Shown: positions 44,227 through 54,755 of the stretch, in pieces | Layout of the letters: the number at the start of each line of letters is the position of its first letter | Position numbering within the stretch: position 1 is the first letter of the stretch | Source of the DNA: Lysobacter gummosus | GTDB taxonomy: Bacteria > Pseudomonadota > Gammaproteobacteria > Xanthomonadales > Xanthomonadaceae | Direction of reading: 5' to 3' | DNA: 64,000 bases | Assembly (NCBI RefSeq): GCF_001442805.1 | Contig: NZ_CP011131.1 | Location: 5,270,001 to 5,334,000, forward strand | Notes under the pieces: generated by a model | Database searches by the model: none | What the model was told of the DNA's origin: nothing | The model's input: the letters and a program-made list of their open reading frames with translations, nothing else | Translations under genes and position numbers: made by a program

Positions 44227-44970
44227 CTACAACTCACGCACCCAGACGTTGCGGAAGCTGACCTTGGAATCGTGATCCTGAAGGTAGATCGGAGCGCAGC
44301 CATGAGGTGAATACGAAGGCGCTCCGATGTACTCGGTCTTGCCCGACACGATGGTGCCGTCCTGCACGAGTACACCGTTGTGCAGCACGGTTATGCGAGC
44401 GGGCGAGGCAAGACCGCCGCCCTCGGAGAAACGCGGCGCCTTCCAGATGACGTCGTACTCCTGCCATTCGCCCGGTGCGCGCGAGGCATTCACCAGCGGG
44501 ATGGCTTGCTTGTAGATCGAAGCCGCCTGGCCGTTGGAATAGGTCGGGTTGCCGTAGCTGTCGAGCACCTGCAGCTCGTAGAGCTCCTGCAGGAAAATCC
44601 CGCTGTTGCCGCGATTCTGCCCGTCAAACCCCTGGGTCTTGGCAGGGCTGCGCCATTCGATATGAAGCTGGATGTCGCAGAAGCGCTTTTTCGTGCGGAT
44701 CCCCTTGCTGCCCGGCACCACGGTGAAAGCGCCATCGGCTACGGTCCAGCGGGCGTTGCCGCCCTGCTCCGCCTCCCAGGCGGACAGATCCGTACCGTCG
44801 AACAAAACCACCGCGTCCGATGGCGCGGCGTCCTTGGGCGTGGCCACCGTCACGGGAACTGGTTTCCAGACTTCCGTTTTGGCCGGATCGCGCTGCCGCT
44901 CACCCTGTGCCCGCGCGAACGTAGTGGCTGCGGCCAGCGCACAGAAAGCCATCAGGATCGGTTTGGTCAT
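44227..44970 (-). CDS. Exported DUF1080 (3-keto-disaccharide hydrolase-type) protein, 247 aa
   Basis: ATG 44970 begins a signal peptide (MAFCALAAATTFARAQ). The jelly-roll DUF1080 domain shows VVLFDGTDLSAWE, ARWTVADGAFTV, FCDIQLHIEWRSPAK, GNSGIFLQELYELQVLDSYGN, APGEWQEYDVIWKAPRF, ITVLHNGVLVQDG and IYLQDHDSKVSFRNVWVREL. Pfam now names this family after 3-keto-disaccharide hydrolase activity. It is the last gene of the leftward operon. Expected role: cleavage of C3-oxidised glycosides in the periplasm. Confidence 0.88.
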   Translation of the reverse strand: MTKPILMAFCALAAATTFARAQGERQRDPAKTEVWKPVPVTVATPKDAAPSDAVVLFDGTDLSAWEAEQGGNARWTVADGAFTVVPGSKGIRTKKRFCDIQLHIEWRSPAKTQGFDGQNRGNSGIFLQELYELQVLDSYGNPTYSNGQAASIYKQAIPLVNASRAPGEWQEYDVIWKAPRFSEGGGLASPARITVLHNGVLVQDGTIVSGKTEYIGAPSYSPHGCAPIYLQDHDSKVSFRNVWVREL

Positions 44971-45012
44971 CGTCCCCGCCACCAAGAGCGACTCAAGCAA
45001 GTCGGTGCTTTA

Positions 45013-45591
45013 TCAGTTGCTCGCCCACGCGGGCGTGCCTGGCTCGTAGGCCACGTCGCCGTCATAGCGACCCGGCACGGCAACGTATCGCAACGCTTGT
45101 GTCGCTCCCGCCTGGGAGGTGAAATAGCCGAAAAGAACGAGCTGCTTGATCATCGCGAAGTAGTGCAGCTTCACCGACTTCGGATTGGCTCCTCCTGTAG
45201 CTATGTCAGTCGCGTTGCGCTGCCTTCCTGCTTCAGCATCCAGGGCACGCAGCAATTCGGTGCGGGCCTGGGGAGTCAGCGACATGAAGTCGCCGCCCGC
45301 GCGCTTGTCGATGTCGGCCAGCCCCTTGCGGAAGGCCTTCTGATACTCGGGCGTGTAGCAATCAGACACGAACCGCGCCATGAACAGGCCCGTGCCCGCG
45401 TCCTTGGCTCCAGGCGTTTTGGTCCGGGGCAGGATGGTTTCTGCAATCTCGTCCAGCTTGGCCACTTCGCTCTCGGAAAAGACCGTGTTGCCGTTCGGGA
45501 CCGGCGCCTGTCCGTAGACGAACGCCGGTATGCCGATCATTGCCGCGCCGGTGGCGGCGGCGATCATCTTCAGAAGCTCGCGACGTTCCAT
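45013..45591 (-). CDS. Gluconate 2-dehydrogenase subunit 3-family protein, 192 aa
   Basis: The N-terminus ERRELLKMIAAATGAAMIGIPAFVYGQ is a Tat-like signal (a twin-Arg motif interrupted by the next residue pattern) that usually also carries the FAD subunit across the membrane. The body has VFSESEVAKLDEIAETILPRTKTPGAKDAG, RFVSDCYTPEYQKAFRKGLADID and LVLFGYFTSQAGATQALRYVAVPGRYDGDV, diagnostic for subunit 3. ATG 45591 overlaps the GMC stop (TGATG), so the pair is translationally coupled. It corresponds to the small subunit of glucoside 3-dehydrogenase-type complexes. Confidence 0.9.
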   Translation of the reverse strand: MERRELLKMIAAATGAAMIGIPAFVYGQAPVPNGNTVFSESEVAKLDEIAETILPRTKTPGAKDAGTGLFMARFVSDCYTPEYQKAFRKGLADIDKRAGGDFMSLTPQARTELLRALDAEAGRQRNATDIATGGANPKSVKLHYFAMIKQLVLFGYFTSQAGATQALRYVAVPGRYDGDVAYEPGTPAWASN

Positions 45592-47276
45592 CACAAGTTC
45601 CCCGCCTTGAGTTCACGCACTGCATGATCCGCCGCCCGCGCCGTCAGGGCCATGTACGTCAGCGACGGATTCACGCAGGCACTGGAGGTCATGCAGGCCC
45701 CGTCCGTCACATAGACGTTCGGCGCATCCCATACCTGATTGTGCATGTTCAGAACCGAATTCTTCCGATCGCGGCCCATGCGCGCCGTACCCATTTCGTG
45801 GATGCCCATACCGGGGGCGTAGTCGCTCTTCTGCACCTTGACGTTCTTGACGCCAGCGGCCTCCAGCATTTCGGCAGCGTCCGCGCCCATGTCCTTGCGC
45901 ATGGACAATTCGTTCTCCCGCAGGCTCACATCCATCGCCAGCACCGGCAGGCCCCACTTGTCCTTGCGGTTTGGATCGAGGCTGATCGCGTTGTCGTGAT
46001 ACGGCAACATCTCGCCAAAACCCGTCATGCCGATGGACCAGTCCCCCGGTACGCTCAACGCATCCTTCAGGTCGGCGCCGATGCTGAGTTCGGCGATGTC
46101 GCGCGACCATCCCGTACGGCTGGCCGAACCTTGATAGCCAAACCCGCGGACATAGTCGCGCTTGTCGTCGCCGAGGTTGCGGAAACGCGGAATATAGAAG
46201 CCGCACGGGCGGCGGCCGAAGTAGTACTTGTCTTCGTAGCCCTCGACCGTCCCGGCGGCGCCGACGCGGAAGTGATGGTCCATGACGTTATGCCCCAGCT
46301 CGCCCGAGGACGAGCCCAGCCCGCCTTCCCATACATCGGTGGCTGAGTTCATCAACAGCCAGGTCGAATTGAAGGCCGATGCGTTGAGGAAGATGACATC
46401 GGCCGTGTATTGATAGGTCTGGCCGTTTTCGGCATCGATGATCTCCACCCCGCGCGCCCGCTTGCGCTCCTTGTCGTAAAGCACCTCCTTGACGATCGAG
46501 AACGGGCGCAATGTCAGGTTGCCTGTTTTCATCGCCGCCGGCAGCGTCGCCGACTGGGTCGAGAAGTAAGCGCCATAGGGGCAGCCCAGGATGCACTTGT
46601 TGCGATATTGGCAATTGACGCGGCCCTGCTCGATCTTGGGCTGAGTGATGTTCGCGGTGCGCGAGTGGATCAGATGGCGCGTGCCGCCGAACGCTTTCTT
46701 TATCCGCGCCGCCACATCCTTCTCGACGACGTTCAACGGGACGGGCGGCAGGAACTGGCCGTCAGGCAGAACGTCCAGCCCCTCGACAGTGCCGGCGATG
46801 CCGGCGAATTTCTCGACGTGGTCGTACCACGGCGCGATGTCGGCGTAACGGATCGGCCAGTCGGTGGCGATGCCCTCCTTGAGGTTCGCCTGGAAATCCA
46901 GATCCGACAGACGATAACTCTGCCGGCCCCACAGCAGCGAGCGGCCACCGACGTGATAGCCGCGGTACCAGTCGAACCGCTTGGTTTCCGTGTAGGGATT
47001 GTCCTTTTCGTCGGCCCACATCCCCATCGTGCTTTCGCTCAGAACGTAGTCGCGCATCAGGACCGGATGGTCCGCCTTCATCGCCTGCGTCGACCAGTTG
47101 CGGTGCGGGAAGTCCCACGGCTCCTTCATCGCATTGACGTAGTCCTTGACGTGTTCGATGTTGCGGCCACGTTCCAGCATCAGGACCTTAAGCCCCTTTT
47201 CGGTCAGCTCCTTGGCCGCCCAACCGCCACTGATTCCTGATCCAACGACAATGGCGTCGTAGTGATTGTCTGCCAT
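45591..47276 (-). CDS. GMC-family FAD dehydrogenase, probable glucoside 3-dehydrogenase, 561 aa
   Basis: The FAD motif is DAIVVGSGISGGWAAKELTEKGLKVLMLERG. The flavin region GGRSLLWGRQSYRLSDLDF, a cysteine-containing CQYRNKCILGCPYGAYF and the catalytic pair His493 (GMGIHEMGTARMG) and Asn536 (CVNPSLTYMAL) fit the GMC C group with a subunit-3 partner. It has no signal peptide, which is normal because subunit 3 provides it. Family knowledge and the gene set (subunit 3, cytochrome c, DUF1080, isomerases) point to oxidation of the C3 hydroxyl of glucosides in the periplasm. Sorbose, gluconate or other sugar oxidation cannot be excluded. Confidence 0.88.
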   Translation of the reverse strand: MADNHYDAIVVGSGISGGWAAKELTEKGLKVLMLERGRNIEHVKDYVNAMKEPWDFPHRNWSTQAMKADHPVLMRDYVLSESTMGMWADEKDNPYTETKRFDWYRGYHVGGRSLLWGRQSYRLSDLDFQANLKEGIATDWPIRYADIAPWYDHVEKFAGIAGTVEGLDVLPDGQFLPPVPLNVVEKDVAARIKKAFGGTRHLIHSRTANITQPKIEQGRVNCQYRNKCILGCPYGAYFSTQSATLPAAMKTGNLTLRPFSIVKEVLYDKERKRARGVEIIDAENGQTYQYTADVIFLNASAFNSTWLLMNSATDVWEGGLGSSSGELGHNVMDHHFRVGAAGTVEGYEDKYYFGRRPCGFYIPRFRNLGDDKRDYVRGFGYQGSASRTGWSRDIAELSIGADLKDALSVPGDWSIGMTGFGEMLPYHDNAISLDPNRKDKWGLPVLAMDVSLRENELSMRKDMGADAAEMLEAAGVKNVKVQKSDYAPGMGIHEMGTARMGRDRKNSVLNMHNQVWDAPNVYVTDGACMTSSACVNPSLTYMALTARAADHAVRELKAGNL

Positions 47277-47303
47277 GGGTGCTTCCCTAGGTGGATATCG
47301 GTT

Positions 47304-48182
<879 letters not shown>

Positions 48183-48352
48183 CCCGGCGTCCTCAAACCA
48201 CAAACGAAAGTTTGCTCAGACGAATCTTTCGAGGCATCGCCTCTGCTGTGGGATGCACGCCAGCCACCGATTCGTTGCCTCGGTTCGATCGAATAGATAC
48301 TCATCTATCTTCCGGCCTCCCAACCGGTGCGAAACCTTGAAATTCGCCAAGA

Positions 48353-48366
48353 TGCAATCGATTGCA
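48353..48366. promoter_or_regulatory. LacI operator B (TGCAATCGATTGCA)
   Basis: Perfect 14-base palindrome, 170 bases upstream of the leftward operon's first gene and identical to operator A at 39447-39460. No other copy of the full 14-mer was noticed in the window. Confidence 0.85.
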
Positions 48367-48836
48367 CCATAAAGCAACGGAGCGCGTTCCCGCAAGGCTT
48401 CCGGGCCTGAATTTTATGCTGCAAGGCACAACGAAACGGCACAGGATTCCGCAGACACCGTCCCCGATTGCACAGCCGCTTGCCGCAGACGCGCCGGCCT
48501 CGGCCATACCGTCCATCGGCACTGCGGTTGCGAAGGAAATCGACTCCTGGCAGCTAAAGAATTGCCCGAAGAAGTGCGTGCTGCGTACATGGCATTACGG
48601 AGCGATCATGCGCGGCCGCTCGCGGCTGATGCTCGATGAACCGCTCGCCTTCAATTACGATGCGGCGCTGCGATTCAAAGGGCAAAACAGGGGCCAGAGC
48701 AGCCTTTCTCTTTTCTCTTTATGAGTCGAGAAAGGCTACCGCCACCTCTGTTCTGGCTCTTGCGCATCCTGACCCGCTCGGGGCCAGTTCGCCCGCAGAC
48801 CACCGGTCATGGCTGGAGTGAGTTTACGCAGAGGCG
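48367..48836. other. Intergenic stretch, no supported gene
   Basis: A 120-codon plus-strand frame (48362-48724) is open but has no ribosome site, no recognisable motif and a mixed composition, so I do not call it. The remainder is upstream sequence of the leftward operon and downstream sequence of the chitinase. Confidence 0.4.
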
Positions 48837-48867
48837 AAAAAAAATCGGCGCCCATCAAGGGCGCCGA
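48837..48867 (-). terminator. Rho-independent terminator of the chitinase gene
   Basis: TCGGCGCCC-ATCAA-GGGCGCCGA is a perfect 9-base stem. On the minus strand it is followed by eight T. It lies about 58 bases past the chitinase stop. Confidence 0.92.
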
Positions 48868-48924
48868 GTAAGGAGGAGCTGGAGAGCAGGCGAAGCCTTG
48901 CCCGCCCCGACTATTCGCCGCCGG

Positions 48925-50721
48925 TCAGGGCAAGGTGTTCAACGTCGCCCGCACCGGCCTTGAGAAATTGAAACCATCGTGCCGGTCCCAATTGACCGAC
49001 CAGGTCATGACGCCGCGGAAGCTGGGATAGGCCTGCTGAGGCCGGATGCTTCCGCAACTCTGCAGCCGCGTCAGGCAGTTCAGGGCATTGGCGATCGTGG
49101 CCGACGACGCCTGTCCGCTGTTGGCCGAGGACGGTCCCGAGGGCAGTCCGAACGCCACCTGGTCCGGCCGCAGGCCGTTGAAGACGACGCCGGTGTTGTT
49201 GTTGGTCCTGAATCCCTCGATCAGCATCAGGCTGGCGCCGACCAGCATGTCGACCGACCCCTCGGGCAAGCCGTTCTGGCTGTACGGCGAATACAACGCG
49301 CCGTTGTTGTAGTACTGCACGTGGATCAGGTCCAGCTCCTGGCGCAGTCCGTCGATGATCGGCAGATAAGCGCCCCAGATCCCGCTGTACGCGGCGAAGC
49401 CGCCCTGGACATACGGGTGTTCGGGCGCCATCGACAGGTAGAACGACGGACCGATGCGCGTATTGAGCTGCTTGATGGCCGTGACCAGGTTGGTCTGCAC
49501 GGCCGCGCCGTGGAAGACGCCCGCGCCGCTTTCCAGGTCGATATCCACGCCGTCGAAACCGTAGTAGCGGATCAGGTCCTCCATGCTGTTGACGAAGTTG
49601 GCGACCTGCGTCGCATTGTTCAGCGTCACCGTGCCGTTCTGGCCGCCCAGCGACAGCACGACCTTCTTGCCACGCGCGCGCGCCGCGGCCACGTCGGCCT
49701 TGAACTGCGCTTCGGTTCCGGCGCCCGGATCGACCGTGAAGCTGACGGCGCCGTTGCCTGCGTCGTCGCCGAAGGCGACCACGATGACGTCGAAGTCGTT
49801 GGAGACCTGGCTGATCGGGATGGTGGGACCGGATGGATTCGTGAAGTTATGCCAGTACCCCACCAGCGCATGCCGCGGCAGGGTGTTGTCGCCGCCACCG
49901 GCACTGGTGGTCGCGCTGATCTGCGTGCCTTGCGCCGAGGCGTTGCCGGCGTTGTCGCGGGCGCGCACGCGGAAGGTGTAGGCCGTGGACGCGGTCAGGC
50001 CGGTGCTGCTGAAGGACGTACCGGCAGGCGAGCCGACGAGCGCGCCATTGCGGTAGACGTCGTAGCCGGCGACGCCGCTGCCGCCGGCGTTGTCGGTGGA
50101 GGCATTCCAGCTCAGGTTGACGCTGGACGAGGTCACCGACGTTGCGACCAATCCGGCCGGCACACTGGGCGCGGTGGTGTCGGGCGTCCCGGTATTGACG
50201 GTGATGTTGGCCGTTGCCGACGTGGTGGTGGCGCCCTCGTTGTCGGTAGCCACCGCAGTGATCGCGTAGCTGCCTGCTGCCGCATTAGGCCAGCTCGCGC
50301 TGTACGGGGACGTGGTATCGATGCCCAGCGAAGTGCCGCCACGGAAGAACTGCACCTGGGCGACGGTGCCGTTGGCATCGGCTGCATTCGCCGTAGCGGT
50401 GATGGTGGCGCCCGCAGTGAAAGTGGCGCCGTTCGCCGGCGCGGTCAACGCGACCGTGGGCGGCTGGTTGCCGCCAGCGCTGCAGGCCCCCAGATCCTGG
50501 TAGTAGCCGCAGCTGGGGCAGTGCGTGGGCGGTGTATTCCAGATCGACATAGTCGCCTGATACAGCCGCCCCTGATAGACGAGCTTGCTGCCCGCGTTAT
50601 AGATGGTGGCCGCGTTCCATTCTGCGATCCCCGTGCAGCTGACGGTCTGCGCGTGCGCGGGCGACAGCCAGGCCGCCAGCAAAAAGCCGGACAGCAAGAT
50701 TCCTGTCAATCTGATGCTCAT
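48925..50721 (-). CDS. Secreted modular GH18 chitinase, 598 aa
   Basis: A signal peptide ends PAHAQ. Domains in order: a chitin-binding CBM5/12 module (about 26-80: [24 protein letters not shown] ... [13 protein letters not shown]); an Ig/cadherin-like domain (about 86-175); a fibronectin type III domain (about 183-273); and a GH18 catalytic barrel (about 283-598) with the motif DGVDIDLES, catalytic Glu397 and paired Asp390/393/395. [15 protein letters not shown] and the [16 protein letters not shown] ending fit bacterial ChiD-like chitinases. It hydrolyses chitin outside the cell and is typical of predatory or antifungal Lysobacter. It ends at a strong terminator. Confidence 0.95.
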   Translation of the reverse strand: MSIRLTGILLSGFLLAAWLSPAHAQTVSCTGIAEWNAATIYNAGSKLVYQGRLYQATMSIWNTPPTHCPSCGYYQDLGACSAGGNQPPTVALTAPANGATFTAGATITATANAADANGTVAQVQFFRGGTSLGIDTTSPYSASWPNAAAGSYAITAVATDNEGATTTSATANITVNTGTPDTTAPSVPAGLVATSVTSSSVNLSWNASTDNAGGSGVAGYDVYRNGALVGSPAGTSFSSTGLTASTAYTFRVRARDNAGNASAQGTQISATTSAGGGDNTLPRHALVGYWHNFTNPSGPTIPISQVSNDFDVIVVAFGDDAGNGAVSFTVDPGAGTEAQFKADVAAARARGKKVVLSLGGQNGTVTLNNATQVANFVNSMEDLIRYYGFDGVDIDLESGAGVFHGAAVQTNLVTAIKQLNTRIGPSFYLSMAPEHPYVQGGFAAYSGIWGAYLPIIDGLRQELDLIHVQYYNNGALYSPYSQNGLPEGSVDMLVGASLMLIEGFRTNNNTGVVFNGLRPDQVAFGLPSGPSSANSGQASSATIANALNCLTRLQSCGSIRPQQAYPSFRGVMTWSVNWDRHDGFNFSRPVRATLNTLP

Positions 50722-51023
50722 TGGGTGTGTTCTCCAGGTACCTGGTGGATAGGGAAGGAGGCGGGCGCGAATGCGCCGACCTTTTCAAGCCACGCGCGGC
50801 AAACCTGCTGCGGCGCGGCCTTTCCCCCCCAGAGAACAATGACAACAGTTGTGCGGTCAGTTATTGATCCGCGCAGTGCGCTGCATGCATGTGCAGCGTT
50901 ATTGGACGCCGCCGACTGTGGTGGGCGACGACCCGCATGTCAAGTTGCCCATTTCCGATTAATGCGGCGACCGTCACACCGCGAAATAGGCTGCCATGCA
51001 GCGATGTGCGCATGCGCCTGAGC
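50722..51023. other. Upstream region of the chitinase gene, no supported gene
   Basis: About 300 bases holding the chitinase promoter; TTGGGTGTGTTCTCCAGGTAC-like sequence directly before the start gives its ribosome site on the minus strand. I see no clear operator. Confidence 0.4.
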
Positions 51024-51186
51024 ATGCTCGACTGGTACGGCCTGAAGTACCGGCACTGCATCAAGCGCCAGGCGGGCGTTGCGTGAGGCGAAGTGCATCA
51101 TGCAGGAGGCGACCACCGACTACTGGCGCCATTCCACACCCAAGGGTCACAGGCGGCTCGATGGGCGTCGAGGTGAGTCGCTTTAG
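51024..51186 (+). pseudogene. Decayed copy 1 of an unknown small protein (DWYGLKYRHCI family)
   Basis: Reads MLDWYGLKYRHCIKRQAGVA then TGA (51084-51086). One base of frame shift near 51068-51080 restores LREAKCIMQEATTDYWRHS and an open end to TAG 51184-51186. The restored reading matches the second decayed copy at 55667-55825, with 26 identical bases (51088-51113 and 55736-55761). Family unknown. Confidence 0.6.
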
Positions 51187-51425
51187 CCGCCATCAAGCAG
51201 ATGCTCAACGATCGTCGAATCGGTCCCTTTTGGCGCGACCACCGTCTTAATTTGCTTCGCAGTCCACCCGCGCCCGCGACCCGATAAGCAGACTAAATCC
51301 CGGGCACAACGATGGGCTTAGGTTGAGCCACCCCGGCTTTCCGCGGCTTGGCCCCAGGCTCGAGGGCGCCGCGCGACCATGACGCATCACCCGGAAGCGA
51401 GAACGCTTCCGGGCTCACGCTTTAC
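51187..51425. other. Short intergenic stretch after copy 1
   Basis: No gene supported. A CCCGGAAGCG-AGAAC-GCTTCCGGG type inverted repeat just before the heme lipoprotein's stop (about 51390-51416) is a probable minus-strand terminator, without a long T-run. Confidence 0.5.
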
Positions 51426-53186
51426 TTAGTAGGTCAGATACTCCAGACGTTTCGCACTCAACTCGCCAGGCGACTCGTTCCGCTCGTCGGCGCTGAAGCC
51501 CTGTCCGCCCATGGTGTCCCCGTTGATCAGGAAGCTGAAGATGCTCGGACCCTTGCCTTCCTTGTCCCTGGGGTATTGCGCATTGCCGTGGCAACCCATG
51601 CATCCACCCATCACCAGTTGGTCGGAATTCGGGGGCAACTTCTTCACGCCCAGGATGCTTGGCAGCCCGCGCTTGGCGAGCAGGGTGAATTCCTTCTTGT
51701 CGGGGCTGGGATCCTTGACTCCGCCCTTGAACAACTGGATGCCGGGCTGGCTGCTCTCGACCACGATATTCGCCAGGTAATAGTCCTGGGTAAGCGGATT
51801 AGGCGTAGCCGGCGTGACGGAGCTGTCCTCGTTCGTGGGCAACACCTGAAGCCCCACGAGACGATAATACTGCCACACCGAATTCTTGAACTCGGGCGTG
51901 TTGGCCATGGCTAGCTGGACTTCAGAGTTGACGCTATAGACAGCGCTTGTCGCTACCGGTGGATTCTGGACCTTGATCGGACCCGAAAACCCGGAAGGCA
52001 CGGTGAACTTGCCGGGAACGACATCGTAGCCGTGGGCACTATCGATCGCGCCCGCCAAGGGCAACGCGACCAGGGTCCGGTTGGAACCGGAATTGAGGAT
52101 GGCCGACGGCCGCGTCTCTGGCGGTACCGATGCATCGTATTGCAGTTGGTCATAGAGGTTGATGACATACAGTCCGGTGTCTTTCTTGTCCGGCGTGGTC
52201 AGGCTATCCACCTGTTCGAAGGTGGTGTAAACGAACGTCGGGTAGTTCTCCATCTTGCGCAAGATATGCAGGCCGACCAGACCGAAGGTGGCCACCCGAG
52301 CCTGGGTCTGGCCATTCTCCTGGTAGTAATACAAGGCCTCGGCCGTGTGATAGCGGCCGGACGCGATCAAGGCGGGAGTCATTTCCCGCCATGCCGACTT
52401 GACCTCCACCGATTCTCCCTGGTCCGTCCCGTTGGGAGGCAATTCCAGCGCGGTTGGAGGATTGTTGGCGTTGTAGATGGATTTTATATAACCATATTCA
52501 ACAGGGCTCACCTTGGCCTGGAACAAGATGATGTGATCGTCCTGGGGATTGGTTGACGGCGTGTTGCCGTTTTTCGGGAAGAAGATCTGGTTCTGGCCGA
52601 TCTGGGTGTTTTCGTCGAGATTGTTGAACCGGGCGTCGGTCGACGCGACCTTGACGTTTTGGAAGGCGTACTCGGGATCCAGGGTGGCAAGGTTGCCTTT
52701 GGGCGCCGATCCCGCGGGGAACAGCTCGGACCGGTGAGCAAAGGTTTCCCAGACCAACTGATTGCTGCTGAAGTTGGAATTGGCGGTTCTGCCGCTCTGG
52801 TAGAAACCACTGGCGCCGGATGCGGCGAAGTTGCGGTTCGGATCGATGCTTCCCCGCACGACCGGAGACTTGCCGGCGACATCGACGCCATTTTTCTGCG
52901 CGGGGGAATTGAAGTGGATGAACTGCCGCCAGGCAAAGCGGGCGTATTCCGCGTGAGAGATGTTGGGGTTGTAGGGGTCGTAGTTGTACGGCGGCGGGGC
53001 GGTGGGCAGAGCCGCCGGGGTCGCGGTCAGGTCAGCCGCCGTGATCGGTGCGCCGCCCGGAAACGGTGTTTTCTGATCCTTGGAGATCGATGAAGCGGCG
53101 ACAGTGGGTTCGGTTTTTTTCGTACACGATGTGGACATCGCCAGCGCACCGGCGAGTGCACCGAACATAATGATTCCGGTCTTCAT
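51426..53186 (-). CDS. Large lipoprotein with a c-type heme motif, 586 aa
   Basis: The signal peptide ends LAMSTSC (Cys21), a lipobox. The body (about 60-500) is rich in Asn, Pro and Tyr with no family I recognise: HAEYARFAWRQFIHFNSPAQKNG, LVWETFAHRSELFPAG and FGLVGLHILRKMENYPTFVYTTFEQVD. Near the end CMGCHG (Cys529-His533) is a single c-type heme site, preceded by LPPNSDQLVMGG and followed by PRDKEGKGPSIFSFL. It is probably a surface or periplasmic redox protein. It lies 113 bases after the LecB-like lectin gene on the same strand, so the two may be co-expressed. Confidence 0.72.
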   Translation of the reverse strand: MKTGIIMFGALAGALAMSTSCTKKTEPTVAASSISKDQKTPFPGGAPITAADLTATPAALPTAPPPYNYDPYNPNISHAEYARFAWRQFIHFNSPAQKNGVDVAGKSPVVRGSIDPNRNFAASGASGFYQSGRTANSNFSSNQLVWETFAHRSELFPAGSAPKGNLATLDPEYAFQNVKVASTDARFNNLDENTQIGQNQIFFPKNGNTPSTNPQDDHIILFQAKVSPVEYGYIKSIYNANNPPTALELPPNGTDQGESVEVKSAWREMTPALIASGRYHTAEALYYYQENGQTQARVATFGLVGLHILRKMENYPTFVYTTFEQVDSLTTPDKKDTGLYVINLYDQLQYDASVPPETRPSAILNSGSNRTLVALPLAGAIDSAHGYDVVPGKFTVPSGFSGPIKVQNPPVATSAVYSVNSEVQLAMANTPEFKNSVWQYYRLVGLQVLPTNEDSSVTPATPNPLTQDYYLANIVVESSQPGIQLFKGGVKDPSPDKKEFTLLAKRGLPSILGVKKLPPNSDQLVMGGCMGCHGNAQYPRDKEGKGPSIFSFLINGDTMGGQGFSADERNESPGELSAKRLEYLTY

Positions 53187-53299
53187 TGCTGCACTCCGTC
53201 ATTGTTGCGCTCCGTGGTGAATCCGGACGATCCATCGCGGCAGCCATGGGAATTCATGAGTTATCACGCCGCCCCATTTCAGCCGGGGACGGAGGCGGG

Positions 53300-53722
53300 T
53301 CAGCCCACGTACTGGTACCACTGGATCACGAAGTTGGTATCGTTGAAATCATTATCGGTACCGTCTTCGGTCACGTATAAGTTGCCCCCACCCAGTGTTT
53401 TGTTGATGAAGAACACGACTGGATTGCCCGCCGAGACTTGCGGAATGTATGGCCCGCTGCTGCCGAACTGGACCTGCATCCCGTGCGCCATGGTGAACCT
53501 GCCGGCTCCGTTCTGGAGGAAGCCGACGTTGACGCCGCTTCCCGAGATCGGGAAGCTCGCCTGACTGCCATCCAGGCAATAGAAACTGATGGGGTTGCCG
53601 CCGGCGTCGATGACCTGGACGTATTGCGTGTATGAGGCCTGATGCATCGCCGTGAACGTCACCAGCTTGCCGTCGGGGATGTACTCCAGGGACTGAGGTT
53701 TCGACCATTGGATCGTTGCCAT
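53300..53722 (-). CDS. LecB-like calcium-dependent lectin, 140 aa
   Basis: The C-terminus carries EDGTDNDFNDTNFVIQW, nearly the calcium and sugar-binding loop of the fucose/mannose lectin LecB (PA-IIL), with the acidic ligands Asp120, Asp123, Asp125, Asn127 and Asp128. The protein also ends in Gly140, and in LecB the C-terminal Gly of one subunit completes the calcium site of its partner. The N-terminal part (MATIQWSKPQSLEYIPDGKLVTF) is about 25 residues longer than LecB and beta-rich. No signal peptide, as in LecB. It may bind fungal, host or bacterial glycans. Confidence 0.72.
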   Translation of the reverse strand: MATIQWSKPQSLEYIPDGKLVTFTAMHQASYTQYVQVIDAGGNPISFYCLDGSQASFPISGSGVNVGFLQNGAGRFTMAHGMQVQFGSSGPYIPQVSAGNPVVFFINKTLGGGNLYVTEDGTDNDFNDTNFVIQWYQYVG

Positions 53723-54450
53723 GATGAAATCTCCTTAATCTTGATTGGCTTCCAGGACTGGGTGAGGCGCCGCTGCTGCCTTCACCGGCTGTCATGCCGC
53801 TGGCTCCGTGAAACCGTTGCCGCATGGCAAGTGCTTGCCGGAACAGTGTCGTCGAGCAGTTTGTGGACCATGAAGTCTTCCACCGGCTCACGTCGGCAGC
53901 GTCGCGCATGGCGGTGCAGAGCTATTGCAAGGACATCCCGAAATGCGCGCTGCCGTTCTGGCGTCAGCTCCGCAATTCAGAGGAACATCGTTCGATACTC
54001 TCGTTCCGGCCCAGCTCGACTCCCGTCAAAACACGCAGGCCCGAATCAGAACCTGGTGCTTCGCGCGGCGACTTTCCTTGGTCAACGACACAGGGCGATA
54101 AATGACGAAGCAGTCTTAAGGTTCACGGATAGCCTTTCTGTGATTCAACGAAAGCGCCGCCGTCTTGGATTCAAGCATCTGCGTCTTAGCGCATCGCCAA
54201 CTACTACGCTGTTAAGCGGAAGCGGCGGCCAGTTTTTTTTAGCGATTCTTGATTCAGCGCACAAAATCCGGCGACTATTTCGCGCCAATGCGACTTCGCT
54301 CGCAAAAGCATCGGCAACCAACGAGCGAGAAGTTCCATGCGTACAGCAGCCCACCCTGCGCTGATGCTTCGGAGAAAAAGGTCGATTTGCCCTGAAGGCA
54401 GGCAACCGCGAGAACACTCTCACTAGCCCGTTCCACAACGCGAAAGGCGG
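53723..54450. other. Gene-poor stretch, no supported gene
   Basis: Several overlapping frames exist on both strands, but none has a ribosome site with a recognisable protein. The base composition is more AT-rich from 54100 to 54350, unlike most of the window. It looks like decayed DNA. Confidence 0.4.
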
Positions 54451-54459
54451 CGCAGAGGA

Positions 54460-54755
54460 CGGCATCGAACATGCGCCGCCGGCGGGTGGCGGCCGCTCGC
54501 CGGCCGATGCGGAGGAATTACTGCAACAGCTCGCTGCGGCGCGGCTAGCGGGCCGCCTGCCGCTGGCGCTGGAGTGGTGCGACGCGCGCCGGCGCAATGG
54601 CTGCGGTAACCCGAAGTCGCGCTGGTCGCCGCCAGGATCGGCTGCGATCGCGGCGAACGCGAAGCCTGCGAACGGCGGTTTAAGGAGCGGTTGCCGAGGA
54701 ATTACGAGCCCGTGTATTTCCGCTCGCCCCGGTACCAGGCTCAGTCGGGCCTGAG
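54460..54755 (+). pseudogene. Decayed gene fragment, unknown family
   Basis: One frame reads ADAEELLQQLAAARLAGRLPLALEWCDARRRNGC, then a frame shift near 54610 continues EVALVAARIGCDRGEREACERRFKERL and PRNYEPVYFRSPRYQ. Both halves look like natural helical protein and neither makes a full gene. A single base change would join them. Start and family are unknown. Confidence 0.4.

Noticed and set aside
48362..48724. 120-codon frame downstream of operator B
   Set aside because: Composition is mixed, no ribosome site and no family; more likely non-coding.
48979..51021. 680-codon frame opposite the chitinase
   Set aside because: The chitinase on the minus strand has four recognisable domains and a terminator; the plus frame has none.
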